From: Arthrobacter sp. SDTb3-6
GTDB lineage: Bacteria; Actinomycetota; Actinomycetes; Actinomycetales; Micrococcaceae
Direction: 5' to 3'
Length of the DNA stretch: 64,000 nt
Assembly (NCBI RefSeq): GCF_013376095.1
Contig: NZ_JAAMFN010000020.1
Coordinates: forward strand, 1 to 64,000
Within the stretch, counting starts at the first letter, position 1. Each line of letters starts with the position of its first letter. Under the pieces are notes generated by a model. The model saw only the letters and a list, made by a program, of their open reading frames with translations, was not told where the DNA came from and made no database searches. This document shows, piece after piece, positions 56,805 through 64,000 of this stretch. The translations under genes and the position numbers were made by a program.

Positions 56805-58732
56805 GCCGTGCCCACTTCCTCCACCAGGGGATCGCCAAATTGTGACATGTACAAATCGTAGTAGAAGGTGTGCTGCTCCAGCAGTTGTTCGTGCGTGCCC
56901 TGCTCGATGATGCGCCCGTCGTTCATGACCAGGATGAGGTCCGCGTCGCGGATGGTGGACAGCCGGTGGGCGATCACAAAGCTGGTCCGGCCCTTGCGCA
57001 GGCGGTTCATGGCCTGGCGGATCAGCACCTCGGTGCGGGTGTCCACGGAACTGGTGGCCTCGTCCAGGATCAGGATTCCGGGGTTGGCGATCCAGGCCCG
57101 GGCAATCGTCATCAGCTGCCGCTGCCCCTGGCTCAGGCCGCCGCCGTCGTCCGTGAGAACGGTGTCATAGCCGTCCGGGAGGGAGCGGACAAAGTGGTCC
57201 ACGTGCGTGGCCTCCGCGGCGGCGGTGATCTCCGCCTCCGTTGCGTCGAGCTTGCCATACGCCAGGTTTTCGCGGATGGTCCCGCCAAAAAGCCAGGCGT
57301 CCTGGAGCACCATGCCGAACTTGCGGCGCAGCTCATCGCGGGTGAGTTCTGCGGTGTTGACGCCGTCAATGCTGATCCGCCCGGAATCAATCTCATAGAA
57401 GCGCATGAGCAGGTTGACCAGCGTGGTCTTGCCGGCGCCCGTCGGCCCGACGATGGCCACGGTCTCCCCCGGCTCCGCCGCCAGGGAGAGGTCGCGGATG
57501 AGGGGTTCGTCCGGCTTGTAGCTGAAGTTGACATGGTCAAAGACCACCCGGCCTGCCACGACCGGCAGGGTGGCGGCCGGGACGTGGTCCGGGCGCTGCT
57601 CCGGCGCGTCGATCAGCTCAAAGACGCGCTCGGCCGAGGCCACGCCGGACTGGAGCAGGTTGATCATGCTGCCGATCTGCGCCATGGGTTGGCTGAACTG
57701 GCGGGAGTACTGGATGAACGCCTGGACGCTGCCGATCGTGATGACCCCGGAGGCCACCTGGATGCCGCCGAGCACCGCCACCACCACGTAATTGAGGTTG
57801 GAGACAAAGTTCATGCTGGGCATGATGATGCCGGAGATGAACTGGGCCTTGGCGCTGGAGGTGTACAGCTCGTCGTTGGAGACCTGGAACTTTTCAATGG
57901 CCGCTTCCTGCCGGCCGAACGCCTTGACGATCTCATGGCCCGTGAACATCTCCTCCACGTGGCCGTTGAGGTCGCCGGTGGACTTCCACTGCACCATGAA
58001 CTGCACACGGGACCGCTTGGCAATCACCACGGTCAGGCCGGCGATGAGGGGCACTGTCACGAGGGAAATGACGGCCAGCAGCGGGGAGATGGAGAACATC
58101 ATGCCCAGCACGCCCACCACCGTCAGCCCGGCGATGAGCAGCTGCGTCAGGGTCTGGTTGAGCGTCTGGGAAAAGTTGTCAATGTCGTTGGTGACCCGGG
58201 ACAGCACGTCGCCGCGGGACTCCTGCTGGAAGTGGGACATCGGCAGGCGGTCCAGCTTGTCCTCGATCTGGCGGCGCAGCCGGTACATGGCGCGCTGGAC
58301 AATGCCCGTGGTGATGTAGCCCTGGGACCAGTTGAAGAAAAAGGCGGCAATGTACAGGGCCAGGACGATGAGCAGCACGGCGCCCAGGGCGTTCAGGTCC
58401 AGGCCCTGGCCGGGCACCACGTTCATGCCCGAGAGCATGTCCGCCAGCTGGCCCTGCCCCGCCGCGCGCAACGCAGCCACGGCCTGGTCCTTGGTGGTGC
58501 CTTTCGGGAAGCGGTCAAGCATTTGGCCCACCACGCCGTTGAAAATGATGTCGGTGGCGTGGCCGAGCACCTTGGGCGCCACGACGGACAGGCCCACGGA
58601 CACCGCCGCCAGCACCACCACCCACACCATCCGCAGCCGGTCCACCGCGAGCAGGCGCAGGATGCGCTTGAGGCTGGGCCCGAAGGCCATGGGCTTTTGC
58701 GGCGGTGCGCCCCGGCCCCTCATCATGCTCAT
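56801..58732 (-). CDS. ABC exporter half B, catalytic NBD
   Basis: A 643-residue fused exporter subunit: six transmembrane helices (residues about 30-380) and an ATPase domain. Walker A is GPTGAGKTTLV, signature LSQGQRQLM, Walker B LILDEATSSVD with the catalytic Glu, and H-loop IAHRLSTI. An insertion of about 60 residues between helices 1 and 2 (MLDRFPKGTTKDQAVAALRA to MNVVPGQG) is typical of the larger partner in heterodimeric exporters. The start overlaps the stop of the partner gene (ATGA). Likely a multidrug or lipid exporter; substrate unknown. Confidence 0.9.
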   Translation of the reverse strand: MSMMRGRGAPPQKPMAFGPSLKRILRLLAVDRLRMVWVVVLAAVSVGLSVVAPKVLGHATDIIFNGVVGQMLDRFPKGTTKDQAVAALRAAGQGQLADMLSGMNVVPGQGLDLNALGAVLLIVLALYIAAFFFNWSQGYITTGIVQRAMYRLRRQIEDKLDRLPMSHFQQESRGDVLSRVTNDIDNFSQTLNQTLTQLLIAGLTVVGVLGMMFSISPLLAVISLVTVPLIAGLTVVIAKRSRVQFMVQWKSTGDLNGHVEEMFTGHEIVKAFGRQEAAIEKFQVSNDELYTSSAKAQFISGIIMPSMNFVSNLNYVVVAVLGGIQVASGVITIGSVQAFIQYSRQFSQPMAQIGSMINLLQSGVASAERVFELIDAPEQRPDHVPAATLPVVAGRVVFDHVNFSYKPDEPLIRDLSLAAEPGETVAIVGPTGAGKTTLVNLLMRFYEIDSGRISIDGVNTAELTRDELRRKFGMVLQDAWLFGGTIRENLAYGKLDATEAEITAAAEATHVDHFVRSLPDGYDTVLTDDGGGLSQGQRQLMTIARAWIANPGILILDEATSSVDTRTEVLIRQAMNRLRKGRTSFVIAHRLSTIRDADLILVMNDGRIIEQGTHEQLLEQHTFYYDLYMSQFGDPLVEEVGTA

Positions 58733-60471
58733 GCCGCGGTCTCCCTGTCTTCATCGGTCAGCTGCGAGGTGACAATTTCCTGGTACGTGGGGCAGCTTTC
58801 CAGCAGCTCCCCATGCGTTCCCTGCCCCACGAGCTTCCCTTCATCCAGGACCAGGATGTTGTCCGCATGCCGGATGGTGCCCACCCGCTGCGCCACCACC
58901 AGCACGGCGGCGTGGGTGGTGACCGGCTTCAGGGCCGCGCGCAGTTTCGCGTCCGTGGCGTAGTCCAGGGCGGAGAAGCTGTCATCAAAGACGTACAGCG
59001 ACGGTTTGCTGACGATGGCCCGGGCAATGCACAGGCGCTGGCGCTGGCCGCCGGAGAAGTTGCCGCCCCCTTGTTCGACGGCTGCATCCAGCCCGTCCGG
59101 CAGGGACCGGACAAACTCGGCGGCCTGGGCCACCTCGAGGGCCGCCCACAGTTCCCCATCGGTGGCGTCCGGCCCGCCCATGCGCAGGTTCGTGGCCACG
59201 GTGCCGCGGAACAGGTAGGCCTTTTGCGGGACGAGGCCGATGGCGCTGCGCAGGGATTGCAGCGTCACGGCGCGGATGTCGTGCCCGCCCAGGACAATGC
59301 TGCCTTCCGTGGCATCAAGGAGCCGCGGTATGAGGTTCACCAACGTCGATTTGCCGCTGCCCGTGGAGCCGATGACCGCCGTCGTGGTGCCCGGGGCCGC
59401 GTCAAAGCTGACGCCGGAGAGCACGGGGTCCTCTGCGCCGGGGTACTTGAACGTGGCACCGCGGACCGAGAGCCGGCCCTCGAGCCGGGCCACGGCCAGC
59501 GCACCAGGGGTGTCCACCACGGAGGGACGGGTGTCCAGGACCTCCTGGATGCGTTCGGCGGAGACGGCGGCACGCGGGATCATCATGAACATGAACATGG
59601 CCATCATGACTGCCATGAGGATCTGCATGATGTAGCTCAGGAACGCCGTCAGCGCACCGATCTGCATGTGCCCGGCGTCGATCCGCTGGCCGCCAAACCA
59701 CAGCACGCCCACGCTGGTGACGTTGACGACGAAGAAGATGGTGGGGAACATCAGGGACAGCAGCCGGCCGGCGCGCAGCTGCGATGCCGTCAGGGCGCCG
59801 TTGGCGGTGGCAAAGCGGCCGGCCTCGTAGTCGCGGCGCACAAAGGCCCGGATGACGCTGATGCCGGTGATCTGTTCGCGCAGCACGCCGTTGATGTCGT
59901 CCAGCTGGTGCTGGACCTTGCGGAAGGTGGGGACCAGCACCCGCACAATCAGCCCGATCGCCACGACCAGGACCGGCAGGATGACCAGCAGCAGCCCGGA
60001 CAGCGGCACGTCCTGCTTCATGGCAAGGATGATCCCGCCGATGCACATGATGGGAGCGGTGACCATCAGCGTGAAGGACATCAGCGTCAGCATCTGCACC
60101 TGCTGGACGTCATTGGTGGTGCGCGTGATCAGTGACGGGGTGCCGATGGCGCCCATTTCCTGGGCGGAAAACGTCTCGACCGTGGTGAACAGGTCACGGC
60201 GCACAGCCCGGCCCACACCCATGGCCAGCCGGGCGCTGAGAAAGGTGGCCGTGATGGCGCACAACACCTGCCCGGCCGTGATCAGCAGCATCCACCCGCC
60301 CAGGCCGAATATGACGCCGATGTTGCCCTTGACCACGCCGTTGTCAATGATGTCCGCATTCAGCGTGGGCAGGTAGAGGGTTCCCAGGGTGGACAGGAAC
60401 TGCAGCACCACCACTGAAATGAGTGGAACCTTGTGCGGCGCCAGGTTTCGCGCAATCAACCGGTACAGCAC
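58729..60471 (-). CDS. ABC exporter half A, degenerate NBD
   Basis: A 580-residue exporter half-transporter. Six helices are followed by an ATPase with Walker [12 protein letters not shown] and signature FSGGQRQRL, but Walker B ends in VFDDSFSALD (the catalytic Glu is Asp) and the H-loop reads VAQRVGTI (His is Gln). These are the substitutions of the inactive site in asymmetric pairs such as TM287/288, LmrCD and BmrCD. The GTG at 60471 has a perfect GGAGGAAAC in front; the longer frame upstream is leader. It is the first gene of the exporter-regulator operon. Confidence 0.9.
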   Translation of the reverse strand: MLYRLIARNLAPHKVPLISVVVLQFLSTLGTLYLPTLNADIIDNGVVKGNIGVIFGLGGWMLLITAGQVLCAITATFLSARLAMGVGRAVRRDLFTTVETFSAQEMGAIGTPSLITRTTNDVQQVQMLTLMSFTLMVTAPIMCIGGIILAMKQDVPLSGLLLVILPVLVVAIGLIVRVLVPTFRKVQHQLDDINGVLREQITGISVIRAFVRRDYEAGRFATANGALTASQLRAGRLLSLMFPTIFFVVNVTSVGVLWFGGQRIDAGHMQIGALTAFLSYIMQILMAVMMAMFMFMMIPRAAVSAERIQEVLDTRPSVVDTPGALAVARLEGRLSVRGATFKYPGAEDPVLSGVSFDAAPGTTTAVIGSTGSGKSTLVNLIPRLLDATEGSIVLGGHDIRAVTLQSLRSAIGLVPQKAYLFRGTVATNLRMGGPDATDGELWAALEVAQAAEFVRSLPDGLDAAVEQGGGNFSGGQRQRLCIARAIVSKPSLYVFDDSFSALDYATDAKLRAALKPVTTHAAVLVVAQRVGTIRHADNILVLDEGKLVGQGTHGELLESCPTYQEIVTSQLTDEDRETAA

Positions 60472-60632
60472 GTTTCCTCCTCGGGGTGCCGGCGGCGGAC
60501 GCACAGAAGAACACCTTGATAAAAAGCTACTCCTGCCCCGTGCGAGTTGTCAGGGCTGTTTTCTCTGGGCTGATTCCCCCCTTCGCGGAGGGGCCGGCCG
60601 GGGAGGTGCCGCGCCCGTGGCCGGCCGTACTG

Positions 60633-61331
60633 CTAGCCGTACAGTTCGAACCGCACCGCCCCGCCCTGGACCACCATCTCCACCTGCCGCCGTGCCTGCT
60701 CCCCCGCCGGCTCCGGACTGAGCGCCTTGAGGTATTCGGCGTGTTCGGCCAGGGAGGCCACGGCCCGTTCAATGCTGCTGGCGCTGACCGGCTGCGCATG
60801 GGTGGGCCGCGGCGAGCTGATGGCCACGCGGGCAGCCCTGTGCCGGGCCAGTCCCTCGGCCAGCAGTTCCGGGAAGATCCATTCGTTGTCGGCGTCGGAC
60901 ACGGCGTCGAGCACGCTGCGGCCCAGGGCACGGTGGTCGGCGCTGTTCCAGCGGCCCGGGCCCCATTCGTCGCGGTGGTTGAGCGTGAGCACCAGTTCGG
61001 GCTTCACGCGGCGGATGTGCCCCGCAATCTCGCGCCGCAGCACCAGGCTTTCCTGGACCCTGCCGTCGGGGTGGTCCAGGAACGCCAGGCTGGCCACGCC
61101 CACGCGCTGGCAGGCGTTTTGCTGCTCCTGCACCCGCAGCGGGCCGGCCTGTTCCGGGGGCAGCCCGGCGATGCCCGCCTCGCCGTGCGTGGCCAGCAGG
61201 TAGTGGACCTCCCGGCCGCCTGCCGTCCATTCCGCCACGGCGGCCGCCATGCCATATTCGGGGTCGTCGGGGTGGGCCACCACCACCAGTGCCGTCTGCC
61301 AGTCCTGCGGAAACGCCTCCAGCTCAGCCAT
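60633..61331 (-). CDS. PIG-L/LmbE-family deacetylase
   Basis: A 232-residue zinc hydrolase of the LmbE-like family, which includes MshB and Mca of mycothiol metabolism and other N-acetyl-sugar deacetylases. The zinc motif A19-H-P-D-D23 is present, and the second region carries NHRDEWGPGRWNSADHRALG with the further His. The substrate is not evident. The ATG at 61331 has AAAGGGA 6 nt upstream. It begins 12 nt after the methyltransferase gene, so the two are an operon. Confidence 0.86.
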   Translation of the reverse strand: MAELEAFPQDWQTALVVVAHPDDPEYGMAAAVAEWTAGGREVHYLLATHGEAGIAGLPPEQAGPLRVQEQQNACQRVGVASLAFLDHPDGRVQESLVLRREIAGHIRRVKPELVLTLNHRDEWGPGRWNSADHRALGRSVLDAVSDADNEWIFPELLAEGLARHRAARVAISSPRPTHAQPVSASSIERAVASLAEHAEYLKALSPEPAGEQARRQVEMVVQGGAVRFELYG

Positions 61332-61343
61332 GTCGGGTCCCTT

Positions 61344-62156
61344 TCATCGTTTTTGTCCCACCACAAAAATCCGCCGGAACGGGAAGATGGTGCCGAACTC
61401 CGCCGCCGGGTAGGCCTGGTCCAGCAGCGCTGAGTATTCGGCTTCAAACGCTTCCCCCTCCGCATGCCCGAGTGCCTGGAGCACGGGGCGCAGCCCGGTG
61501 CCCCGGACCCAGTCCAGGACGGGGTGGTCGCCGGGCAGCAGCTGGCTGTAGGTGGTTTCCCAGACATCGGCCCGCGCCCCGCCGCGCAGCAGCAGTTCGT
61601 GGTACTCCCCCGGCTCCCCGACGGTGTCGGCGTGCCGCAACACCCCGTCAAGCTGCTTGCGCCAACGGACCGAACCGGCCACCTCGCGCATCAGGGCGTG
61701 CGACGGCGAGTTGAAGTTCCCGGGCACCTGGACACCCAGCCACGCCCCTGAGGCCAGGGCGCCGAGCCACCCCGAGATGAGTCCCTGGTGCCCCGGCACC
61801 CACTGGAGCGCGGCGTTGGAGACAACCACGTCGGTGCCGGGCCCCGGGGCCCACTGCCCAATGTCGCCCAGCGCAAAGGCGAGGTTTGCCGGACGCCTGT
61901 TGCCGGCGTCGTGCCCGGTCCCGCCGCCCTGCGCGGCCGCCACCATCTCCGGCGAGCTGTCCAGGCCCTGCACGCTGGCCCCGGGCCAGCGGCGGGCCAG
62001 GGTGGCGGTCAGGTTCCCGGGCCCGCAGCCCAGGTCCACCACGTGCCGCGGTGCGTCCGCCGTGATGCGGGCGGTGAGGTCGAAGAACGGGCGGTTGCGG
62101 AAGTCGCCGAATTCCACATACTTGGCCGGATCCCAGGCAAGCTGCTTTGTTCCCAT
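61344..62156 (-). CDS. trans-aconitate 2-methyltransferase-like enzyme
   Basis: A 270-residue class I SAM-dependent methyltransferase. Motif I is VVDLGCGPGNLTATLARRWPG, followed by GLDSSPEM, and FALGDIGQWAPG and VVVSNAALQWVPGH. The start MGTKQLAWDPAKYVEFGDFRNRPFFDL is the signature of trans-aconitate methyltransferase (Tam), which detoxifies trans-aconitate, an inhibitor of the TCA cycle. The ATG at 62156 is preceded by CAGGAT 6 nt upstream and no ribosome site, so a leaderless start is possible. Divergent from the helicase gene. Confidence 0.85.
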   Translation of the reverse strand: MGTKQLAWDPAKYVEFGDFRNRPFFDLTARITADAPRHVVDLGCGPGNLTATLARRWPGASVQGLDSSPEMVAAAQGGGTGHDAGNRRPANLAFALGDIGQWAPGPGTDVVVSNAALQWVPGHQGLISGWLGALASGAWLGVQVPGNFNSPSHALMREVAGSVRWRKQLDGVLRHADTVGEPGEYHELLLRGGARADVWETTYSQLLPGDHPVLDWVRGTGLRPVLQALGHAEGEAFEAEYSALLDQAYPAAEFGTIFPFRRIFVVGQKR

Positions 62157-62184
62157 GGCGTTATCCTGCCACAGCACCCGCCCG

Positions 62185-62190
62185 TAGACT
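62185..62190 (+). promoter_or_regulatory. -10 element of helicase gene
   Basis: TAGACT, the same hexamer as at 17239, here 9 nt before the ATG at 62200. It implies a leader of zero to three nucleotides; no ribosome site is seen. Confidence 0.45.
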
Positions 62191-62199
62191 GGGGGAACC

Positions 62200-64000
62200 A
62201 TGAACCTTCTTGAACAGCTCTCCGGCCTTGACCCCCAAATATCCAGCGACGACGACGTCCTGGAGGCCTTTTTGGAATGGACCATGGACCGGGGCCTGGA
62301 GCTCTACCCGGCCCAGGAGGACGCCGCCATCGAGCTGGTCAGCGGCAACAACGTGATCCTCTCGACCCCCACCGGATCCGGCAAGTCCCTCGTGGCCATC
62401 GCCGCACACTTCAACGCCATGGCCCGCGGCGCCTCCAGCTACTACACCGCCCCCATCAAGGCACTCGTCTCGGAAAAATTCTTCGCCCTGTGCGAGGTCT
62501 TCGGGGCCGAGAACGTGGGCATGGTCACGGGCGACTCCTCCGTGAACCAGGACGCGCCGATCGTGTGCTGCACGGCGGAAATCCTGGCCAACATTGCGCT
62601 GCGCGAAGGCGAACACGCCGACGTGGGCGTGGTCATCATGGACGAGTTCCACTACTACTCCGACCCGCAGCGCGGCTGGGCCTGGCAGGTGCCGCTGCTG
62701 GAGCTGCCGCAGTCGCAGTTCCTGCTCATGAGCGCCACCCTGGGCGATGTCAGCCGCTTCGAGCGCGAGCTCACGGAGCTGACCCGCCGGACCACCACCA
62801 CCGTCTCCTCCGCCGTGCGCCCCATCCCGCTGCACTACTACTACGTGACCACCGGTGTCCACGAGACGCTCGAGGAACTGCTGGCCACCAAGCAGGTCCC
62901 CGTCTACGTGGTGCACTTCAGCCAGGCCGAGGCCATCGACCGCGCCCAGAACCTGATGAGCATCAACGTTTGCACGCGGGAGGAAAAGGACAGGATCGCC
63001 GAACTGGTCGCCGGCTTCCGCTTTTCCGCCGGCTTCGGCAAGACGCTCAACCGGCTGGTGCGCCACGGGATCGGCGTCCACCACGCCGGCATGCTGCCCA
63101 AGTACCGCCGGCTCGTGGAGCAGCTCGCACAGGCGGGGCTGCTGAAGGTCATCTGTGGCACGGACACCCTGGGCGTGGGCATCAACGTGCCCATCCGCAC
63201 CGTGCTGCTGACGGCCCTGAGCAAGTACGACGGCGTGCGCACCCGCGTTTTGCAGGTGCGTGAGTTCCAGCAGATTGCCGGGCGGGCCGGGCGGGCCGGC
63301 TACGACACGGCCGGCACCGTGATGGTCCAGGCCCCGGAGCACGTCATCGAAAACACCAAGGCCATGGCCAAGGCCGTGGCAAAGTTTGGTGACGACGCGA
63401 GGAAGCTGCGCCAGGTGGTGAAGAAAAAGCCCCAACAGGGGTTTGTCAGCTGGGGCGAGCCCACGTTCATCCGGCTTAGCGAATCCGTGCCGGAACCGCT
63501 GACCTCCAGCTTCACCATCACGCACGCCATGCTGCTGAACCTGCTGGAGCGCCCGGGCGACCCCTTCCAGGCGGCCCGGAAGCTGCTCACTGAAAACCAC
63601 GAGTCCCCCTCCGCCCAGCGCAAGCTGATCCGCAAGGCCCTGGGCATCTACCGCGAGCTGCTTGGCGCAGGCATCGTGGAGCGCATCCCGGAGGACGAGC
63701 TGGAGGCTGACGGGCGCACCGTGCGGCTCACCACCCACCTGCAGATGAACTTTGCCCTGAACCAGCCGCTCTCGCCCTTCGCCCTGGCCGCGCTGGAGCT
63801 GCTGGACCCCGTATCGCCCAGCTACGCCCTCGATGTCATTTCCGTCATTGAATCGACCCTGGAGAAGCCGCGCCAGATCCTCAGCGCCCAGCTCAAGCGT
63901 GAACGGACCGAGAAGGTGGCCGCCATGAAGGCCGAAGGCATCGAGTACGACGAGCGCATGGCGATCCTCGACGAGGTCACCTACCCCATGCCGCTGGCAG
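62200..64000 (+). CDS. DEAD-like RNA/DNA helicase (DUF3516 type), 5' part
   Basis: First 600 residues of a superfamily 2 helicase running off the window end. Walker A (motif I) is STPTGSGKS near residue 50, motif Ia is YTAPIKALVSEKF, motif II is MDEFHYY (DEFH rather than DEAH), motif III LLMSATLG, motif V CGTDTLGVGINVPI and motif VI QIAGRAGRAG. This set is close to the Ski2/Mtr4-like bacterial helicases bearing DUF3516 at the C-terminus, found in actinobacteria. Substrate and partners are unknown. The ATG at 62200 is the first in-frame start after the promoter element. Confidence 0.9.
   Translation, partial: MNLLEQLSGLDPQISSDDDVLEAFLEWTMDRGLELYPAQEDAAIELVSGNNVILSTPTGSGKSLVAIAAHFNAMARGASSYYTAPIKALVSEKFFALCEVFGAENVGMVTGDSSVNQDAPIVCCTAEILANIALREGEHADVGVVIMDEFHYYSDPQRGWAWQVPLLELPQSQFLLMSATLGDVSRFERELTELTRRTTTTVSSAVRPIPLHYYYVTTGVHETLEELLATKQVPVYVVHFSQAEAIDRAQNLMSINVCTREEKDRIAELVAGFRFSAGFGKTLNRLVRHGIGVHHAGMLPKYRRLVEQLAQAGLLKVICGTDTLGVGINVPIRTVLLTALSKYDGVRTRVLQVREFQQIAGRAGRAGYDTAGTVMVQAPEHVIENTKAMAKAVAKFGDDARKLRQVVKKKPQQGFVSWGEPTFIRLSESVPEPLTSSFTITHAMLLNLLERPGDPFQAARKLLTENHESPSAQRKLIRKALGIYRELLGAGIVERIPEDELEADGRTVRLTTHLQMNFALNQPLSPFALAALELLDPVSPSYALDVISVIESTLEKPRQILSAQLKRERTEKVAAMKAEGIEYDERMAILDEVTYPMPLA

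Noticed and set aside
62200..64000. frameshifted or broken helicase because no stop is present
   Set aside because: The reading frame stays intact to the window edge with motifs in order; it is simply truncated by the window.

Overview
The window is G+C-rich, densely coded chromosomal DNA with short intergenic gaps, many 1-20 nt gene overlaps, frequent GTG starts and hairpin terminators that mostly lack U-tracts. Gene content and order point to a high-GC Gram-positive actinobacterium close to Arthrobacter (Micrococcaceae). Markers are WhiA-YvcK-RapZ, OpcA with G6P dehydrogenase, a SufR-led Suf operon, a GlgA/GlgM-type glucosyltransferase divergent from GlgC, and an actinobacterial-type SOS box. 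I see no rRNA, tRNA, CRISPR array, insertion sequence, integrase or prophage. This is core chromosome, not an island.

Layout. (1) 0.2-5.5 kb: glycogen genes. glgA/glgM (-) is divergent from glgC (+), which is translationally coupled to an unusual zinc-ribbon SDR protein and a YeiH-type permease. (2) 5.5-13 kb: aminopeptidase N, a TDT-family transporter, a lipoate ligase with permuted domains, L31 type B, a peroxiredoxin, a SpoU methyltransferase and an ABC ATPase. (3) 13-21.6 kb: serB; fabG with a second SDR carrying a Y-x6-K motif; DUF3099, a small zinc-ribbon protein and SURF1; a YbaK domain protein; an ABC-F protein; and a BioY-EcfA-EcfT biotin importer. (4) 21.6-29.4 kb: an acyl-CoA synthetase/thiolase pair behind the operon sufR-sufB-sufD-Rieske-sufC-sufT. 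(5) 29.6-33.5 kb: a two-gene ABC exporter, ctaA and ctaB (heme O to heme A). (6) 33.9-45.8 kb: central carbon metabolism, with tkt-tal-pgi-zwf-opcA-pgl on + facing secG-tpiA-pgk-gap on -. (7) 46-56.3 kb: sodA, whiA-yvcK-rapZ, uvrC, plsC, a HAD phosphatase and uvrA. (8) 56.4-64 kb: a heterodimeric ABC exporter with a GntR regulator, a PIG-L deacetylase, a trans-aconitate-type methyltransferase and a DEAD-like helicase cut by the window end.

How the parts fit. Pentose phosphate and lower glycolytic genes meet tail to tail at a shared bidirectional terminator. SURF1, CtaA and CtaB all serve assembly of an aa3-type cytochrome oxidase. From uvrC leftwards to fabG the order mirrors, from memory, the Mycobacterium tuberculosis Rv1420-Rv1484 region (uvrC, rapZ, yvcK, whiA, gap-pgk-tpi-secG, pgl-opcA-zwf-tal-tkt, ctaB, ctaA, ABC, sufR-suf, ABC-F, fabG1-inhA). 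Two departures stand out: sufS and sufU are absent between sufC and sufT, and the inhA position holds a different SDR.

I did not find a clearly novel multi-gene system. The strongest leads are the two atypical SDR proteins, a recurring leaderless-type promoter motif, the permuted lipoate ligase, the thiolase lacking its second cysteine, and several structured intercistronic elements.
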